64,000 bases of DNA from Tetmemena sp. SeJ-2015 (GCA_027382625.1 JAJKFJ010022802.1:62001-126000), one strand, 5' to 3'; shown: positions 47,490-58,588, numbered from the stretch's first letter. Program-made: numbers and translations. Notes: generated by a model not told the origin, from the sequence alone.

Positions 47490-48278
47490 TCACTGTTCCT
47501 TCTTTTCTGCCACATTTTTGGCATCTTCCTTTGCCTTAAGTTTTGCCTCCAGCTTTACTGCTCTCTTAGTGATGCCTCCAAATCTGAAAGCGAAGAAGAG
47601 AACCAAGATAGTGATGTAAACGTAATGGTAAAGAGTGCTCGAGAATCTGAACCCTCTTTCGAAAGTAAGAAGACCAAAACTTGTCCCAAAATAGTTTAGA
47701 CAGATCAATGTTGCAAAGCTACATAAAGTAATTAACACAAGGTAAAAGTTAGAGGAAATAATACTGAAGAAAGCTTTGGGAAACTTACTTAGCGAGTATT
47801 GAGCTGAAGGGATGAGGAATGAATCTGAAAAGCACTCTACTGCGGTATACGTCCTTAGCAAGCTCAGTGAAGAAAGCGCAGAAGAAGAACATTACGTAGT
47901 AGAAGGGGTAAAATCCATGCCAGAAAGCTGAGATAATGAAAACGGCCATGCTGTTGCGGAGACCTGGACGCTTGCCAGGAACTAGAGTACGGTTGTAAAC
48001 GTAATGCTTGAGCCAGATGTGAATCATGTGGTTCCAACTCTGAATCATGATGTTTGGAGAGAGACCCAACTCCACCTCTGCAATATTGATAGAGTAGATG
48101 CGATCAAAGAGAGGCTTTTATGTCTTTTCGTCAACTCCGTTGTAGGCTAGGCCTGAGGCAATCATAGCTCCATCTGTGATACACCACGCTGTGTAGTATT
48201 GGAAGCGCTGACTTGTCATAGCGATGAAGTATAATCATCAAAATAACATTTCATTTGAATTGAAGTAGTACATCACTT
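47490..48278 (-). CDS. MBOAT acyltransferase, C-terminal half (scrambled gene, part 2 of 2)
   Basis: Read from 48278 downwards this encodes the second half of the MBOAT enzyme: FQYYTAWCITDGAMIASGLA, the conserved Asn region NIMIQSWNHMIHIWLKHYVY, the catalytic-His segment FIISAFWHGFYPFYYVMF, then LVLITLCSFATLICLNYFGT and a basic tail ending AKNVAEKKEQ at TGA 47490-47492. A 25-nt GT..AG intron lies at 47764-47788 and a 36-nt IES (TACTTCA) near the start. No start codon or N-terminal half exists here. The first bases are the pointer AAGTGATGTAC shared with 24574-24584, where the N-terminal half ends. Confidence 0.9.
48225..48267 (-). other. 36-nt IES with TACTTCA pointer in MBOAT part 2
   Basis: TACTTCA (minus-strand reading) occurs at 48267-48261 and 48231-48225. 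Removing 36 nt with one copy gives VMYYFIAMTSQRFQYYTAW. The insert holds an in-frame TGA. Confidence 0.85.
48268..48278 (-). other. incoming 11-bp pointer AAGTGATGTAC of the scrambled MBOAT gene
   Basis: This is the minus-strand copy of the 11-mer at 24574-24584. It abuts the TACTTCA pointer, so the MDS between the two junctions is only 18 bp (48261-48278) and consists wholly of pointer sequence. Confidence 0.85.
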
Positions 48279-48412
48279 AATGTTGATAGCTTGAGAGTGT
48301 GAGAGAGCAACTTATACTTTTTATATAGATGGTATTATATTAATAAATTAAATAGGTCGAGACTCTACTCAAGACTATTTAAGTAGCCCGCAAGCTCCTT
48401 CTCTACAAAGCA
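48279..48412. other. short divergent spacer between MBOAT part 2 and eIF3f
   Basis: About 130 bp of AT-rich DNA with no coding pattern. It must separate an MDS of one somatic molecule from the 5' end of another. Confidence 0.4.
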
Positions 48413-49593
48413 ATGACAACTTAGTTCTCTGAACTGCCGAACCTCAACTTCGGTCTCTCCGTTAAACAACTTAACTGCGTAATTAACCCCACCATTACTC
48501 CCAATATCCTTTCATTAAAAAATTTGAGCTTATTTTTGCTATCCTGGACCACTTCCTAAGAAAGCCAGAGAACCAAGAAATCGTGGTTGGATGCTTGCTT
48601 GGCACCATTGACGGAAGTCAGGTCGATATTCTGAGCAGCTTCGCAGTGCCTCAGTATTTTGATAAAGAGCAAAAAGACTTGGTGATCGATTCCGAGTACT
48701 TGCAGAAGATGCTAAAGTTCCATAGAAAAGTCAGCCCCAAGGAGGGTCTCCTGGGCATGTACATCTCCTCAAAGAGTTTGGATGAGCATGGATTATAGCT
48801 ACTCGCCTATTTCCAAGACCTCTTCCAAAATTAAAAGCAGAAGGCACTCATTCCCTTCCCTCTAGTCATGATGGTCGATCCCTCACTTCAAAACAATCAG
48901 CTTCAAATCAAGGTAAGTCAAAGTCACTCTAATTCGCAGTTAAAGAGAGAACAAATAGTTAAGATGACGAAATCTTTCTCGCTCAAAAGATATTTTGTAT
49001 TAAATATATCCCTTGTAGATTTTGAACCTGGTATCAGGGTTCCTGAAGCGTAATCCTATCTTCTGTGAACTAAACTACAAGTTCCAAGTGGAAAATTTCC
49101 ACAAGTCCGGCTTAGACGTTCTGTTCTATGGACAGGAGCACTTCGACACCCTGGCTATTTTGTCAGCGAAAGAGGATGAACTTAACTCAGAGAAGGTGAA
49201 AGATTTAATGACCAACCAGAGACTGCTATCTAATAAGGACTTGCTCATCAAAAACCTTCACTCGCTGTTGAATCAGCTTGAAGACTCAGAGGAATATGTC
49301 AGGCAAGTAATTTCCGGCTAGAGGTAACCAGATCCCGCAATAGCCTCCTCACTCAATGCTTGCATGAGCACGTTCTCAAATGATGACCTTGGAATCCTGA
49401 GGCCATGGTCACAGAGAACTTTGAGGACGCTATCATGGTGAACAGTCTTGCAAAGTTGCAACAGGCTCATATCACCATAACTGAGAAGCTTAATAACATC
49501 TTTGCTCAGAGCATCCTCAAGCACCCATCTCAAAAGCATCCCCAATCATTACATACATTCTATTAAAATGTTCTCACTTGCTTTTAAGGGTGA
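48413..49593 (+). CDS. eukaryotic translation initiation factor 3 subunit F (MPN domain)
   Basis: The start is ATG 48413 (MTTQFSELPNLNFGLSVKQL) and the end is TGA 49591-49593. The MPN domain reads FAILDHFLRKPENQEIVVGC, LLGTIDGSQVDILSSFAVP and RKVSPKEGLLGMYISS, closely matching eIF3f. The JAMM zinc-binding HxH motif is absent, as expected for this non-catalytic subunit. The C-terminal helices contain FEDAIMVNSLAKLQQAHITI and TEKLNNIF. A 106-nt GT..AG intron spans 48913-49018. Two short IESs (CTT, 20 nt; TG, 8 nt) restore the frame. eIF3f is part of the eIF3 complex that loads the 40S ribosome. Confidence 0.88.
48509..48531 (+). other. 20-nt IES with CTT pointer in eIF3f
   Basis: CTT occurs at 48509-48511 and 48529-48531. 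Removing 20 nt with one copy joins PTITPNIL to IFAILDHFLRKPENQ in frame. The pointer is short, so the exact borders are less certain. Confidence 0.6.
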
Positions 49594-49599
49594 ACAACA

Positions 49600-50277
49600 C
49601 TAACCCTCTCACCCAAGAAAAGATAGCGAAACCCTTTCTTCACAACAGGTTCAGAAACAGGCTGTTTGAAGCTTGTAACGACTAGACTCCCAGGTTATCG
49701 GAATTTAAAGCCAGGTGCACTTTTTGCAAGAGAAGTCATCAGTTTATTAAGTTACATAGCCCTTCAATTAAAACTACTCTCTAGTTTTATCTTAAACTTT
49801 CTAAATACTCACAATTTCCAAATACCAGAATTACCAGTTTATATCTGATGCTGATTAAATGATCGAGAAATTAGCAAACGAAGTTAGAAAAACTATTATA
49901 TAATTTATTTCCTGGCTAAATCTAAATCATTTTATATGATGTAGGTATAATGAGTTTTTCAATTCATTCCTTGACGAGTTTCCTCAGATTTACATTAAAG
50001 ACTCTGAGAAGTAGAGATAAAACAGAATCAATAAAGAGAAGAATAAGAGACTTCCTCCAGAATTATTCTCAGCACTCTAAGAAGGAGCCAAATAACTGAA
50101 GCAAAGTCTTGAAGAAGATTCAAATATATTTTATTGCAAGATTACTATCAAGGATTCCCTCTTTTGAACTTGATACTGCTAATTGGATTCCTAGGTCTCT
50201 TATTTTCGATACAGTAGAAGATTAATTAGAGGATTGGAGGAGGTGGAACTTACGGCAAAAGCAATAAAATATTCTGA
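49600..50277 (+). CDS. small single-pass membrane protein, unrecognised
   Basis: Frames include TNPLTQEKIAKPFLHNRFRN, a CTFC pair (FKARCTFCKRSHQF), then NEFFNSFLDEFPQIYIKDSE, ELFSALQEGAKQLKQSLEED and a C-terminal membrane helix (PLLNLILLIGFLGLLFSIQQ) before a basic Gly-rich tail and TGA 50275-50277. Frame changes near 49770 and 50160 need introns or IESs. A clear start was not found. It may be an organelle-membrane protein, but this is inference. Confidence 0.42.
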
Positions 50278-50492
50278 ATCGTTCAAAATTTAACAACTTA
50301 ATCAATCTTCTTTATATTTTGAAAGCAATATAAAAAATATAGAAATCAGTAAACATTCCTGCCTTCATTATGCTTTTATTGTCTTGGACAATTTATCATC
50401 TTATAATTTTATATGCTTATCAATACTATTTACTTTTATTTGAGAATAGTTCTTCGATAAATAATTGACCTAGCAAATTTTAAGTTTTAGAA

Positions 50493-51297
50493 ATGAAGGA
50501 CGACCACGAAGATGATCATCAAGATGAAGCAGTGATGAAATAACGCTCCAAGCTAAAGATGTATGCCGAGGTAAATTAACTCTCCCCTTATATGGCTCTT
50601 AGTGCTACTTGATTTCAGGCGCTCTCCCTGCCCTTATTTTCCCAATTGCAGGGCTCGTAACGTCATTTCTGATGTTAACTTCTGAGGACGATTACCTGAC
50701 ATGCTTCCTTGGCAAAGTGGGTGGCTCGTTAGCCAAACTACTCAGATCATTTGAGGCATGTTATGAGATCCTACTCTTGCTGGTACTTCGGCTACTCAGT
50801 CAGTAAGCATCCAAGTTTGCATTAACTGTATTTACAGTGTACTTTATAATAGTGTATCGGCCTTTTAAGTTGCTGTATCGTATCAGTGGTCTGTTGATGC
50901 TTTTCACTATGCTTGTGGGTTACGCAATCTGTATCATGAACATTATCTTTTTGGCAGAAGCAGATTGCGCAAACGAGTGCACCTACGGCCGCATGGGTCA
51001 AGCAAATACAGTTATCTTTCTAGTGTTGCTTCCTTCATAATGATAACTACTCACGTTCTGATTTGGCTGCCCGCCTGCTCTAGTATATTTTCAAGGGGAT
51101 GTTGCAAACGTAACGACTAAGTCATGGCTGAGGAAGATCCAGGCTAGGCACAAGATGATGCTGCTGACAGCTCTAATAAACCACTAAGAGGGGAGGATGA
51201 TGATCAGCAGTCAGATCAAACTAAAGTTAATGGAGGGGGAGGTGAGGAAAATGAGAAGGAGGCAATTAAAGCGGGAGGAGACCCTGACATGTACTGA
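50493..51297 (+). CDS. multi-pass membrane protein with acidic tail
   Basis: The start is ATG 50493 (MKDDHEDDHQDEAVMKQRSK) and the end is TGA 51295-51297. A 32-nt GT..AG intron (50571-50602) precedes four predicted helices: GALPALIFPIAGLVTSFLML, CYEILLLLVLRLLSQ, TVYFIIVYRPFKLLYRISGL with LLMLFTMLVGYAICIMNIIF, and VIFLVASFIMITTHVLIWLP. A loop has EADCANECTYGRMG and the tail is acidic and Gly-rich. The last helix is continuous only if one GT of a tandem GTGT at 51023-51026 is dropped. Family unknown. Confidence 0.5.
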
Positions 51298-51299
51298 AT

Positions 51300-51590
51300 A
51301 TTTATAAGCAACTACTTAACTGTTGAAGAAGTATATTAGTTTTAGTTTTACTCTGGTAAAGACATTTATTTCTCAAGGATAAGTCTGTTTTATCACGATA
51401 TGATTAGTAAATTAAATAAAATGGTATAATCAGCATTGGAATCATATAATTTGTGCCTATATTATTTTAAAATTAGACAACCTTTGATTACAGTAAAACT
51501 TACCTCTTTATTAATCTTATAAATCACTTAATTTTAAATGCTTTGCTATATGCACAGCATAAAAAGTAATACAAAATAAGTTAAATTTAT
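51300..51590. other. intergenic stretch
   Basis: AT-rich DNA between two plus-strand genes. No coding or RNA signal is seen. Confidence 0.35.
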
Positions 51591-51599
51591 TTTATCTCT

Positions 51600-53164
51600 G
51601 CTTTTACTTATGTCTGAGTGTATTGGGAATTTTCTTGATATCTTTGTTGGTAATTGCAGCAAGGAGTGACTATGTGTTCTTGAGTTAGGACTTACCAGCC
51701 TATTCTTTCGACTACTCGAGTCATCAGGGCCCCTTGGCCTATTTATCCTACGGAGGAACGCTAGAAATGCTAACTCGCACAGTTCTAATCCCCAAGGTGA
51801 AAGGAATCACAGGGCAGTATCAGCTGAGCAAGGTAAATCTTAAACACACTTAACTAATGTCTCTAGCAATTGCAAACTACCAATTACGAAATAGATGTGG
51901 AGTTTTCCATCAGGAGCGAGTTAACTCAGTCAGATGGCTTTGTAGTTAGTCTTAGTCCTGAGGAGCCAGAGTTCCCACAGAGCATCGGGCCATTAGTAGG
52001 TGCTCACAAAGTTTTCCATGGACTGAGAGTGTTCTTGTACAGAGCGCAGAAAAATATCAAAGGACAAGTGGTTTGTGATCACTCTTTAAAGCAAAGGCCA
52101 AAGCTTATTTGATAATCTGGATAACTACATACTAGCTCATAACTCATGCCCCATCGAAATAAACCAAGGCACTAGGGGAGGATATATCTATCCATATCTT
52201 TATTTAAGGAATAAGAATTAGACTTGATAACGCAGGATATGAGATAGACATTAGAAACGCAAATGGGGATGTGGAATACATGTACTGTAACAAGCAACCT
52301 AACATGGAGACATTCAAACCATACCTGTCTATTTAAGCCTACAACAGAGACTTCCAAAACTAGATTGATCTACTCGCTATATACACTTTATAAACTTATA
52401 ATTAAATATAGATATACTCAAGATTAATAACAATGATCATTCTTTATTGATGAATACTTTATTAGTTTTACACAAAGAACAGAGATAGAGAGGCTTACAA
52501 GGATACAGAAGCAGTAGAGAGGGAAAGATTGATATATTTTTGTATTTGACTATGCTAATCAGAAGGCACAACGGAGGTGTTTTGGACGAAAATGAGATTC
52601 ACCCACATGATCTACTTTCAGCTAAAATTAGAGACGAGTATTACAGAAAGCATCTAATCAAAAGATATTTAGTCATTTATATTATGAACTATGCTAATCT
52701 TTCAATTTAATTAAATTAATTGAATGACGAACATCATGATAGAGATTGAAAAGGACGACTAGTTTGAAATACTATACAAGTACTATGAGACACTCCAAAT
52801 CTTCAACTACAAACTAAATGACCTCTACGAGAAACTTACTAGCTATTAGGAAGACTAGTAATTTGCAGAAAAGATTATCGCTCGCCATGATCAAATCAGA
52901 AACAGTGAAGATGAGATTAAGCGACTCGAGGATAAAACACTCTAGTTCACTTCTGGAGTAGATTAAGTCAAAAAGATAGTCAAGCACTGCAGGATAATTA
53001 GATTATTCAAGACATTATCAATAGAGAACTCCCAGACACACAACAACTTTTAGAATATTGCAGAAATTAATGAGTTCATTTATTAAAATTAATAGAGTGG
53101 ATTTATCAATAGTAGTAGAAGAATAAAAATACAGATGATGTCAAAATCTCACCTAAGATCATGA
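51600..53164 (+). CDS. L-type lectin-domain protein (ERGIC-53/VIP36-like)
   Basis: A signal-peptide-like segment (LGIFLISLLVIAARS) leads into a lectin fold: SFDYSSHQGPLAYLSYGGTL, then EIDVEFSIRSELTQSDGFVV, IGPLVGAHKVFHGLRVFLYR, a FDNLDNY strand and IRLDNAGYEIDIRNANGDVE. Strand order and the G-L-x-V-F phrase match L-type lectins, which escort glycoproteins between ER and Golgi. A 34-nt GT..AG intron lies at 51833-51866. The C-terminal part (52730-53160) is a coiled coil (FEILYKYYETLQIFNYKLND), as in ERGIC-53. Other breaks (52090, 52190, 52390-52560) need introns or IESs. The start codon is not resolved. Confidence 0.65.
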
Positions 53165-53429
53165 TGAGTATCAAGCAAACTGATTAAATGATAGATCATG
53201 TGGTAAAATACTAGCAATCTAATATTGAAGATAAATATTGAAGCAAAATTTATCACAAATTATGTTTTTCTCTTAAGCCATATTCTAATAAATATGCAAA
53301 TAAGCTTAAAATGTGCTTTCTTTGTAATTAATATCAAACTTTATATGCTGATATCTTTTATTTTAAATGAATAAGTCATAAGTAAATGAGCTACTAATGA
53401 AAATTGTAATTTTTGTATTTTTATTTTCA

Positions 53430-54358
53430 CTATATCATCTTAATTTCGAGCTCCTGGGAGTCTTTTAAGATGCACTCCATTAGCTCTAGTCTAGCATTTG
53501 TGTCGAAAGAGGCGAGAATATGCGCAAAACTCTTATAAATTATCATCTCATCTTATGAGAGATTGAACCTACTCGCTCTATTCTAAGTCTCACGATAGTG
53601 ACTGTAGCTGCTGCGAGCTCCCACGTTATCAGAATATATTCTCTAACTTACTCCACGAAGTCCTTCTTCTTAGCCACTCATGCCCTCAGTCATTCTTTTC
53701 TTTTGAGATTAAGAATCTTAAGCAGCACTTCCAGGAATCAAAGTCCTTCTTTATTTCCCTATCACTGCTTAGTTTAATAACTTGAACAAGTATATGTATT
53801 TGAGTTAAAGGAAGCTGAAGATCTAGATGCTGACTATATCCTGTTGCGAGTTTGATTGATCATGTTGGGACTTTGAAGGTTGTTTAAGTTAGCATTTTGG
53901 GATATTTGCTATTTATCGAATGGAGATTAAGGTTGTTACGATATTTAGGAATTCAATTAGTTTGAGGAAGATTAGTTCTTAATTAGTATGAGGTTATTGT
54001 GAACTGCTGGAGGCACTCCGTTTCCCTAGTTTGCCAAAGACATTCAATTATTAACTATGATGTAGTAATTTTGGAAATTATATAGATATTTGAATATATG
54101 TATATTGTCTGGGCCTTTTGAGGAGTGAGGTCTCTGCTTCCGTTTGCTGTGACAAGTCCTTTTTCTGTATTGAATTGAGTGAATGGTTGTACTTACTTTG
54201 AATGATTTTGATGTTAGTTTTTTACTTGTTTAGATTCTGTGTGGAGTGGAGGTTTTTAAAGGATGACTATAGCTTCACTCCCGCAAGTTTTTCACTCGGC
54301 CCCCTACTAAGTTAGACAACTTGCCACCCTTCAGTTTCTCAATGGGGGTGCTGCTCAT
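53430..54358 (-). CDS. unrecognised protein
   Basis: The start is ATG 54358 (MSSTPIEKLKGGKLSNLVGG) and the C-terminus is SFAHILASFDTNARLELMEC then ILKDSQELEIK near 53440. The middle is Gln/Ser-rich (DLSQQTEAETSLLKRPRQYT). Frame changes near 54280 and 53700-54060 imply several inserts. No domain is recognised. Confidence 0.4.
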
Positions 54359-54539
54359 AGCTTGATAGTTCTTTAAATACAACTATAAACTTTATAATCT
54401 ATTGCTGCTGCGGAATCTAGTAATCATCGATATTCTGGATTCATTTTGTGGGATGTTGGGTCTTATCTCTATATAATGCATTCATATTATTTATTTAGAT
54501 ACTTTGCTAGCGATTGCTTATGGGGAGATAAACTACCAT

Positions 54540-54700
54540 ACCTGAGTTTAATTAATAAATTGATTATGAAAAATTATTTATCATCATCGAATCCGTCAAA
54601 GTCTGCTCCATCATCATCGTCGTACATCATCACTATTCGATTTGCACTATAATAACGCTCATATTATGCAAATATAACCCAACTTAAGACATTTAAGATT
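54540..54700 (-). CDS. possible exon with a very acidic C-terminus
   Basis: A minus-strand frame reads SANRIVMMYDDDDGADFDGF then DDDK. Acidic endings like this are common in ciliate proteins, but no upstream part was found. It could be an isolated MDS. Confidence 0.25.
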
Positions 54701-55480
54701 TTCATCATATTTTCAAGTCTTAAATGTTTATATTTAATTAATTCATACTTTAGAATAATTGAAGAAGGCTTACAAAATTCCATCAGAATATAGATGAGTT
54801 TCAGTGAGGCGGCGCTAAGAAAAGTTTTGGAGAGTCGTTTTAGAGGAGAGGGCTTAGATTTGTCTGCGCTTGTTATTTATAATCGAAGAGTCGAACATGT
54901 TTAAGTTATTCGCACTGCTGTTTATTTAGTATTCATTAAAAAAAATATATTTGAAACACAGCATTAAATTAAAGTGAGGAGCAATAACTCATAGGGCCTT
55001 GAGAATTGATAGTCTAAATCTTTTTGATGGAGGCTTCGGACTGAATCTGCTGGTGAGAGGAGAAGCCGGAGGGACTGTTTGCCAGATTCATGCCACTGCC
55101 AGATTGGTGAGTCCTCTCTAGGAGGTAGGGTTTTTAAAAGTTCTTTGAAGCTGAAAACTAAACTTATTAATTGCTCTCTTCCATTAAAAATATAAATAAG
55201 CAATTTAATATAAAAACACCCTACTTTTTTACCAAATATACCTATTCTAGACAATGCAAAATTAATAGCTCTATAATATTCCTAAAATTGTCCATGATTA
55301 TTAAACTACTTTCAATTTGTTATTTAAATTATCGATAGACGGTTAAAATTCCGAAATATCAAGTAGAGATAAGTTATTGAAAACAGAGAAACTTTATTAA
55401 GTTCATAAGAATAATGCTTTTATAAATAATGATTTTAGAAGGTTAGTTTGAGTTGCGTGATATATTGAATTTCCCAGAAT
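54700..55480. other. stretch with only weak coding signals
   Basis: A plus-strand frame from ATG 54794 (MSFSEAALRKVLESRFRGEG) and another at about 54990-55110 (IDSLNLFDGGFGLNLLVRGE) look protein-like and have a less AT-rich base composition. They are in different frames and have no recognised family. They may be MDSs of an unidentified gene. Confidence 0.3.
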
Positions 55481-55484
55481 TTTA

Positions 55485-57740
55485 ATGTCTATCCGCGAAC
55501 AGGGAGGTAAGCTAACAATCGACATCGACCCAGCAAAGATCAAGCCCTACTTGAAGCTACTAACAGAGGGCTGCATCACCACAGACACGAATGGAACTGG
55601 TTCAGAGAGAAGAGTGATTTGGGACTACTTAATATTTATTACTTGCAGAAGAAGTACCAAGGACAGATAGACTACAGAGATTCTTGCTTGCAATTAGAAG
55701 ATTCATCATAGATGGCAAGATTATCAACTAGGATGGCTTTTTTTAATTTTAAACTTCTGAATATCAATTTTAAAGGCTTTTACAGCATGCATCTTATGTA
55801 ATTAATCCAGAGGTGATTGAGGAGATGAAGAAGTCGCCCACTCCTGCTTTTAGGATAAAGGGAAACAAGGATACCAACATTTTCCTAAACTTGATAAAGC
55901 ACAAGAAATCAGGAAAGACCACTCATGCACAGCAGTCACACGAAACTACTCATCATTAGGAGGAGGCCAAAGCAACTAGGAAGAGCAGTTCCACAACTGT
56001 GCAGATTATTAAATTGCTTTTATGAGTTGCTTTAAGGCAGATAGTTGAGAGTGAGAAACCAGCTCGCCATCAACAAAATGAGCAGACCAATGAATCCACT
56101 CGTCCTTAAAAAAGAATAAGTTATTTTTAGAAATACGAGCAGTAACTCCACTAAGCCACAGCAGAGTAAGGCAGTCCCCAAGGAAGAGCACCATCCAAAA
56201 ATATTACATGAGAAAGCAGATCAAAACTATCAAGGACTATGATGAGTTTGAGAAGTCTGTGCAGCAAAACAAGAGATTATTACTGCTTTAATATTTTTGA
56301 GATTAGGGTTTGCTACTCCAGCCTTTGATGTTAAAAATTAGACTAAACAAGAGCCAGTAGTTGCTGCAGCAGTGGCTCAAGATGAGGATCTCGAGAGCAT
56401 CGTGTAATTGAGAGATGATTCTGATCAAGAATAATTATAATCTACTTAATACATCATTGTGTATTTTAAGAAGAGATTTAGATAAAAGCTGCAACAAAAA
56501 GAGCTATCACACATAAAACTACTAGAGAAAGAAGGCAGACAAAAGCAGTCAACTAATTTAGTCTTAGAAAATAGCGCCCAAGTCTAAGAAAATCACAAAG
56601 GAAAACACTAAAAGCTAGAGACAAGTACTTACTTAAGTTACCCAGAAAACTCAAAACAAGAAGTAATAGATAGTAGATATATCAGAAACTATAACCGAGA
56701 GATCATTCGACCTGGATGATCTCACATCATAAAGATATAAAGTTATCAAATACTCCATACTTACAAATTTATCATTCTAACCTGTTGAAAAAAGAGGAAG
56801 GCCACGCAAAGTAAGTGACTCATCTAAAGTTCTTACAAGAGGCCAAGCTGCTTCTTAAGAGAGCGAGAGAAGCAAGTTAAATACCTAAAAACAGCCCAGA
56901 AAGAGTTCCAAAACTCATAAGTAACTACAAAATGAAGTTAGCAGTCAATTAAGTAATAGAGTTGTCAAGGCGATATAAAATGCTATGGAAGTTAAAAACT
57001 TAAAACCCAGAAAGAAGATTGTAAGATCTACCAGCAAAGATTTTTATATTAAAATTCAATTCAAAGATTCACTAACTCTATTTAAGCTTAATTGATTTTG
57101 TCATATTTAAATACAAAGAAAGACCAGCTGTTAAGGCTATAAGTAAAAAGTCTAAAGCAATCAAGAAAATGAAGCCAATCAAAAAGATTCTGAAGTCTTC
57201 GATGAAGTTAAGAGGGAAGACTCTTGACCTCACCTCAATGGGAATTATAAAGAAAAGCAGGAAGCTAGATGGCAAGAGTGTGAAGCCTAAGAAATCAAAG
57301 CTGAAAATTGACTTGAATATTTCAACCCCCAAGAGAGTAGAAAAGGAGTTTAGCTGAACTCGACTATGAGAGTTATAACTTAGATGGCAGCAAGGCTAAA
57401 AGATAAAAGTCTCCCAAGAACCTTCAAAAGCCTGATCAATTTTAAAAAAATATGCTTGAATTCTCTCTCATATAGAATAAATGATTAAGATCATCAAGTG
57501 GTTAGCTTACCATAAGAAAATTCAGTCAAGAAAAGCAAAAGAATCCAAGAGCAGTAATAGGTCAAAATAAATCAGGCGAAGAGGTCAAGGCAAAACATGC
57601 TTCTCAAGGTTGAGCTATCTAACATAATCTACTCTGATAGGAAGGCTAAGCTAGACGCTACTAAAAATCTTAAGAAACTGTACGATTAGCATAGTCACAG
57701 AGATGGAGTAATTAAGCAAGGCAAGTTAATTTATGTTTGA
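55485..57740 (+). CDS. Lys/Gln-rich AT-hook protein
   Basis: The start is ATG 55485 (MSIREQGGKLTIDIDPAKIK). After a break near 55630 a block RRFIIDGKIINQDGFF leads to INPEVIEEMKKSPTPAFRIK and then long Lys/Ser/Gln-rich sequence. An AT-hook core KRGRPRK is encoded at about 56790-56810, and many basic stretches follow (57160-57350). The composition suggests a DNA- or chromatin-binding protein. Several inserts remain unplaced (55740, 56010-56290, 57070). Confidence 0.5.
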
Positions 57741-57832
57741 ACTAAATTGTGCATCGCAAAGAGTTAGATTAACATTTTCAAATTTTAGAGTCTCTCTTGA
57801 ATTTCCCAGGGTGGAGACCAATATCTATTATA

Positions 57833-58588
57833 ATGGAGAATTAAGATAAGATAAAAGAGATTTTAGAGTTCTTGAAGGCATCTCAGTTGAAGTCTATTAT
57901 ATTTGGGTTGAGCGGGTCAGTTGCTTCAATAAAAGCGAAAGAGATAATTCAAGAGCTTTTATCATTGAACTTGAATGTGATAGTAATCCCTACTGAATCA
58001 GCAAAGCACTTCATTACTGACTGTAGTGACGAATTTAAGATTTAAGAGATCTTGCTTCAACACTCTTACGATGAGCAAAAGTAGAAAGGGGAATTGGGTT
58101 AAGACAAGCCAGTAGTGGTTTTGCTAAAAGACGAAGACGAGTGGAAAACATGGAGGAAGAGAGAAGACCCCGTTCTTCACATTGAGCTCAGAAAGATAGC
58201 TTCAATCATGTTAATTGCTCCACTTTCAGCAAACACTCTTGCTAAAATTTCCAACGGGCTCTGCGATAATCTTCTTACTAATATTTTATATTCAAAAATT
58301 AAAGAGACAATTTTTTATTGCAAGATGTTGGAACTTTAAAGAAGAATACCCATTTATTGTGGCTCCAGCTATGAATACTCTTATGTATGAGCACCCATTG
58401 ACAGAACTCCAGTTGGGTATTCTCTAAAACACTCTCAAAATCAAAGTCTTGAACACTCTTTTTAAAAAGTTGATTTTTTATTGATGTGCGGGGACGAAGG
58501 TTATGGAGCGATGCTTGACGTGTCATCAATTATAGAAGAAGTGAAAATTTCTCTAAAAGAGTTTGAAGAAATTAAAAACTAATTTTGA
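57833..58588 (+). CDS. phosphopantothenoylcysteine decarboxylase (PPCDC)
   Basis: The start is ATG 57833 and the end is TGA 58586-58588. It is a flavoprotein of coenzyme A synthesis: it decarboxylates 4'-phosphopantothenoylcysteine to 4'-phosphopantetheine. Visible signatures are GLSGSVASIKAKEII (FMN site), the catalytic-His segment EDPVLHIELRKIASIMLIAP, LSANTLAKISNGLCDNLLTN, the substrate-binding PAMNTLMYEHP and the active-site Cys in LMCGDEGYGAM. Length (about 225 aa) fits the family. Two IESs (TTAAAGA, 37 nt; TTGAT, 11 nt) split it. The second ends right before MCGDEG, so PAMN and the catalytic Cys are in different germline segments. Confidence 0.92.
58299..58342 (+). other. 37-nt IES with TTAAAGA pointer in PPCDC
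   Basis: TTAAAGA occurs at 58299-58305 and 58336-58342. Removing 37 nt with one copy gives LYSKIKEEYPFIVAPAMNTL in frame. Confidence 0.9.
58470..58485 (+). other. 11-nt IES with TTGAT pointer in PPCDC
   Basis: TTGAT occurs at 58470-58474 and 58481-58485. Removing 11 nt with one copy gives NTLFKKLMCGDEGYGAM, the canonical active-site sequence. Unspliced, the frame hits TGA at once. Confidence 0.9.

Noticed and set aside
23644..48278. Two separate MBOAT paralogues, each truncated
   Set aside because: Neither locus has any MBOAT similarity beyond the shared 11-mer, and the halves are complementary without overlap or gap.
48509..49399. Stop-codon readthrough or programmed frameshifting in eIF3f
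   Set aside because: The frame changes coincide with short direct repeats, as in neighbouring genes, so DNA excision explains them without special translation.
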